Assembly (NCBI GenBank): GCA_029881615.1
Contig: JAOUMF010000082.1
Coordinates: 1-7,592 of the forward strand
Length of the DNA: 7,592 nt
Direction of reading: 5' to 3'
Source: Alphaproteobacteria bacterium
GTDB taxonomy: Bacteria > Pseudomonadota > Alphaproteobacteria > UBA8366 > JADFVY01
Shown here: positions 6,248 through 7,592 of the stretch, one piece after another
Layout of the letters: each line of letters begins with the position of its first letter
Numbering within the stretch: the stretch's first letter is position 1
Notes under the pieces: generated by a model
What the model saw: only the letters and a program-made list of their open reading frames with translations
What the model was told of the DNA's origin: nothing
The model's database searches: none
Position numbers and translations under genes: made by a program

Positions 6248-6799
6248 GTGTCGGCAGTGGCGGTCAATATGGTTGAAGACAGACTTTGTGTAGCTGTTAT
6301 CGCGGGCGCCCATGGCGTGCGCGGTGACGTGCGCATAAAAAGCTTCACCGCGGATCCGGAGGGCCTCGCGGCCTACGGGCCGTTGACCGACAAAGCCGGC
6401 ACACGCGAATTCCGTATCAAGGTCCATGGGCTGGCCCGCGGTCTGCTGCGCGCCCATATCAAGGGCGTGGACGACCGCAATGCCGCCGAGGCGCTGGCCG
6501 GGGTCGAGCTTTATATAAAGCGCGATCTGCTGCCGGAACCAGAGGAAGACGAGTTCTATCATTCGGACTTGATCGGCCTGAAGGCGGTGCTTGAAGACAG
6601 CTCGAACTACGGCGTCGTACGCGCCATGCATGATTTCGGCGCCGGAGACGTCATCGAGATCACGCTGGCGGCGGGCGGAACCGTGGTCCTGCCGTTCACC
6701 AGGGCGGTTGTCCCGTCGGTGGATTTAAAGGCCGGTATTGTCGTTATCGCTCCGCCGGAAGAGGTGGAAGCGAGGGCGCCGAAAGAGAGCGATTCATGA
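6248..6799 (+). CDS. rimM: RimM, 16S rRNA processing / 30S maturation factor
   Basis: RimM assists assembly of the 30S head, binding near S19, and is needed for efficient 16S rRNA maturation. The 183-residue product has the N-terminal RimM beta-barrel (about 14-95, with [15 protein letters not shown] near 19-33) and the C-terminal PRC-barrel (about 100-170). The linker motif [11 protein letters not shown] is at 101-111 and [12 protein letters not shown] at 149-160. The start is a GTG at 6248, chosen because GGAAGG at 6235-6240 sits 7 bases upstream. The first in-frame ATG, at 6269, has no comparable site. The Shine-Dalgarno shares its first base with the rpsP stop codon, so ribosomes finishing S16 are well placed to reinitiate. 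The 3' end overlaps trmD by ATGA. Pairing with rpsP is the classic arrangement also seen in E. coli. Confidence 0.96.
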   Translation: MSAVAVNMVEDRLCVAVIAGAHGVRGDVRIKSFTADPEGLAAYGPLTDKAGTREFRIKVHGLARGLLRAHIKGVDDRNAAEALAGVELYIKRDLLPEPEEDEFYHSDLIGLKAVLEDSSNYGVVRAMHDFGAGDVIEITLAAGGTVVLPFTRAVVPSVDLKAGIVVIAPPEEVEARAPKESDS

Positions 6800-7548
6800 G
6801 CATGACGGCAACGACCTGGACCGCGCGAGTACTGACCATCTTCCCGGAAATGTTTCCCGGGATGCTGGGCCAGTCGATTGCCGGCAAGGCACTGGAACAA
6901 GGGCTGTGGGCGCTTGAAACTCTGGATGTCCGCGATTTCGCCGAGGGCCGTCACCGCAACGTCGACGACACACCCTTCGGCGGCGGTGCGGGCATGGTGA
7001 TGCGGGCCGACGTGATCGACCGGGCCCTGGACCACGCCATCAAGCTGGACGAGACCCAGGGCGGCGGATCGCCAGTGGTCTATCTGAGCCCGCGCGGCCG
7101 CAAGCTGGATCAGGAACGGGTGCGCGAGATCGCAGCCGGACCCGGTATTATCCTGCTCTGCGGGCGTTATGAAGGCGTCGACCAACGGGTTCTGGACGCC
7201 CGCGACGTGGAAGAAATCAGCCTGGGCGATTTCGTGCTGTCCGGCGGCGAGCCGGCGGCCTTCGCCCTGATCGATGCCTGCGTCCGTCTGCTGCCGGGCG
7301 TAATGGGGGCGGAAGCCTCATTGGAAGAAGAGAGTTTCGAAGCCGGATTGCTGGAATATCCGCACTACACCCGACCCGCCGATTGGTGCGGGCGGGAAGT
7401 ACCGGAAGTCCTGCTATCGGGCCATCACGAGAATATACGCGCCTGGCGGCGCGCCGAGGCGGAACGGATTACCCGCGAACGCAGGCCCGACCTATGGGCC
7501 CGCTATCAACGCGAAGATGCCACACCGACACGGAAACAGGCCAAGTAA
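6796..7548 (+). CDS. trmD: TrmD, tRNA (guanine-37-N1)-methyltransferase
   Basis: TrmD methylates N1 of G37 in tRNAs with G36, preventing +1 frameshifts, and works as a dimer with a trefoil-knot SAM site. The 250-residue product shows the N-terminal signature [12 protein letters not shown] (13-24), [14 protein letters not shown] (56-69), the knot segments [11 protein letters not shown] (96-106), [10 protein letters not shown] (122-131) and [12 protein letters not shown] (141-152), the catalytic-region arginine R164 ([11 protein letters not shown]) and [10 protein letters not shown] (185-194). Aligned by eye to E. coli TrmD, the catalytic Asp169 falls on Glu179 (EEESF here, TEDSF in E. coli), a conservative but notable change. 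ATG 6796 overlaps the rimM stop and has a purine-rich AGAGAG upstream. ATG 6802 is a less well placed alternative. rplS follows after 36 bp. Confidence 0.96.
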   Translation: MSMTATTWTARVLTIFPEMFPGMLGQSIAGKALEQGLWALETLDVRDFAEGRHRNVDDTPFGGGAGMVMRADVIDRALDHAIKLDETQGGGSPVVYLSPRGRKLDQERVREIAAGPGIILLCGRYEGVDQRVLDARDVEEISLGDFVLSGGEPAAFALIDACVRLLPGVMGAEASLEEESFEAGLLEYPHYTRPADWCGREVPEVLLSGHHENIRAWRRAEAERITRERRPDLWARYQREDATPTRKQAK

Positions 7549-7584
7549 TTTCAACAGTTAGTCACTAGTATCGAGGATCAAGCC

Positions 7585-7592
7585 ATGAATAC
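7585..7592 (+). CDS. rplS: Start of 50S ribosomal protein L19 (runs off the right edge)
   Basis: Only ATG AAT AC is visible (Met-Asn, then Thr if any base completes ACN). GAGGA at 7573-7577 lies 7 bases upstream, so this is a well-formed translation start 36 bp after trmD. The call to L19 rests on the conserved order rpsP-rimM-trmD-rplS and on L19 proteins commonly starting with MN. The sequence itself is too short to identify the protein. Confidence 0.7.

Noticed and set aside
5729..6631. 300-residue minus-strand ORF opposite rpsP and rimM
   Set aside because: Its repetitive Phe/Gly/Arg stretch is only the reverse reading of the S16 tail repeats, and both plus-strand genes are secure.

Overview
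This is a GC-rich chromosomal segment of core housekeeping genes. The proteins (FtsY, Ffh, MtaB, DapF, S16 with a long acidic tail, a 'DPVDIHVG'-type XRE regulator) and the gene order point to an alphaproteobacterium, perhaps near the Rhodospirillales. The class is fairly secure; the order is a guess. I see no mobile element, tRNA, rRNA, CRISPR array or sign of recent transfer.

Minus-strand half (1-4001). Read in the direction of transcription it holds an XRE-family regulator (4001-3603), a 118-bp gap with a plausible promoter, then dapF, mtaB and ftsY. These three are joined by two 4-base ATGA stop/start overlaps. After 66 bp comes the 5' part of amn (AMP nucleosidase), which runs off the left edge. 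It is recognisable from its first 130 residues.

Divergent intergenic region (4002-4271). It holds a likely promoter for the XRE gene that overlaps the inverted repeat TTGTA-N7-TACAA, a likely sigma70-type promoter for ffh, two small stem-loops and the ffh ribosome binding site.

Plus-strand half (4272-7592). The genes are ffh, rpsP, rimM, trmD and the first codons of what is almost certainly rplS. rpsP and rimM are 12 bp apart, with the rimM Shine-Dalgarno abutting the rpsP stop codon. rimM and trmD overlap by ATGA.

How the genes fit together. Both protein partners of co-translational membrane targeting are present, the SRP54 GTPase Ffh and its receptor FtsY, in divergent operons about 2.9 kb apart. 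S16, L19 and RimM belong to ribosome structure and assembly. TrmD and MtaB both modify tRNA position 37, next to the anticodon. DapF makes meso-diaminopimelate for peptidoglycan and lysine. The region is a growth-linked translation and secretion block, and I found no evidence of a novel system. The points most worth a second look are a Glu where TrmD normally has its catalytic Asp, the putative autoregulatory operator of the XRE gene, and the tandem-repeat acidic tail of S16.
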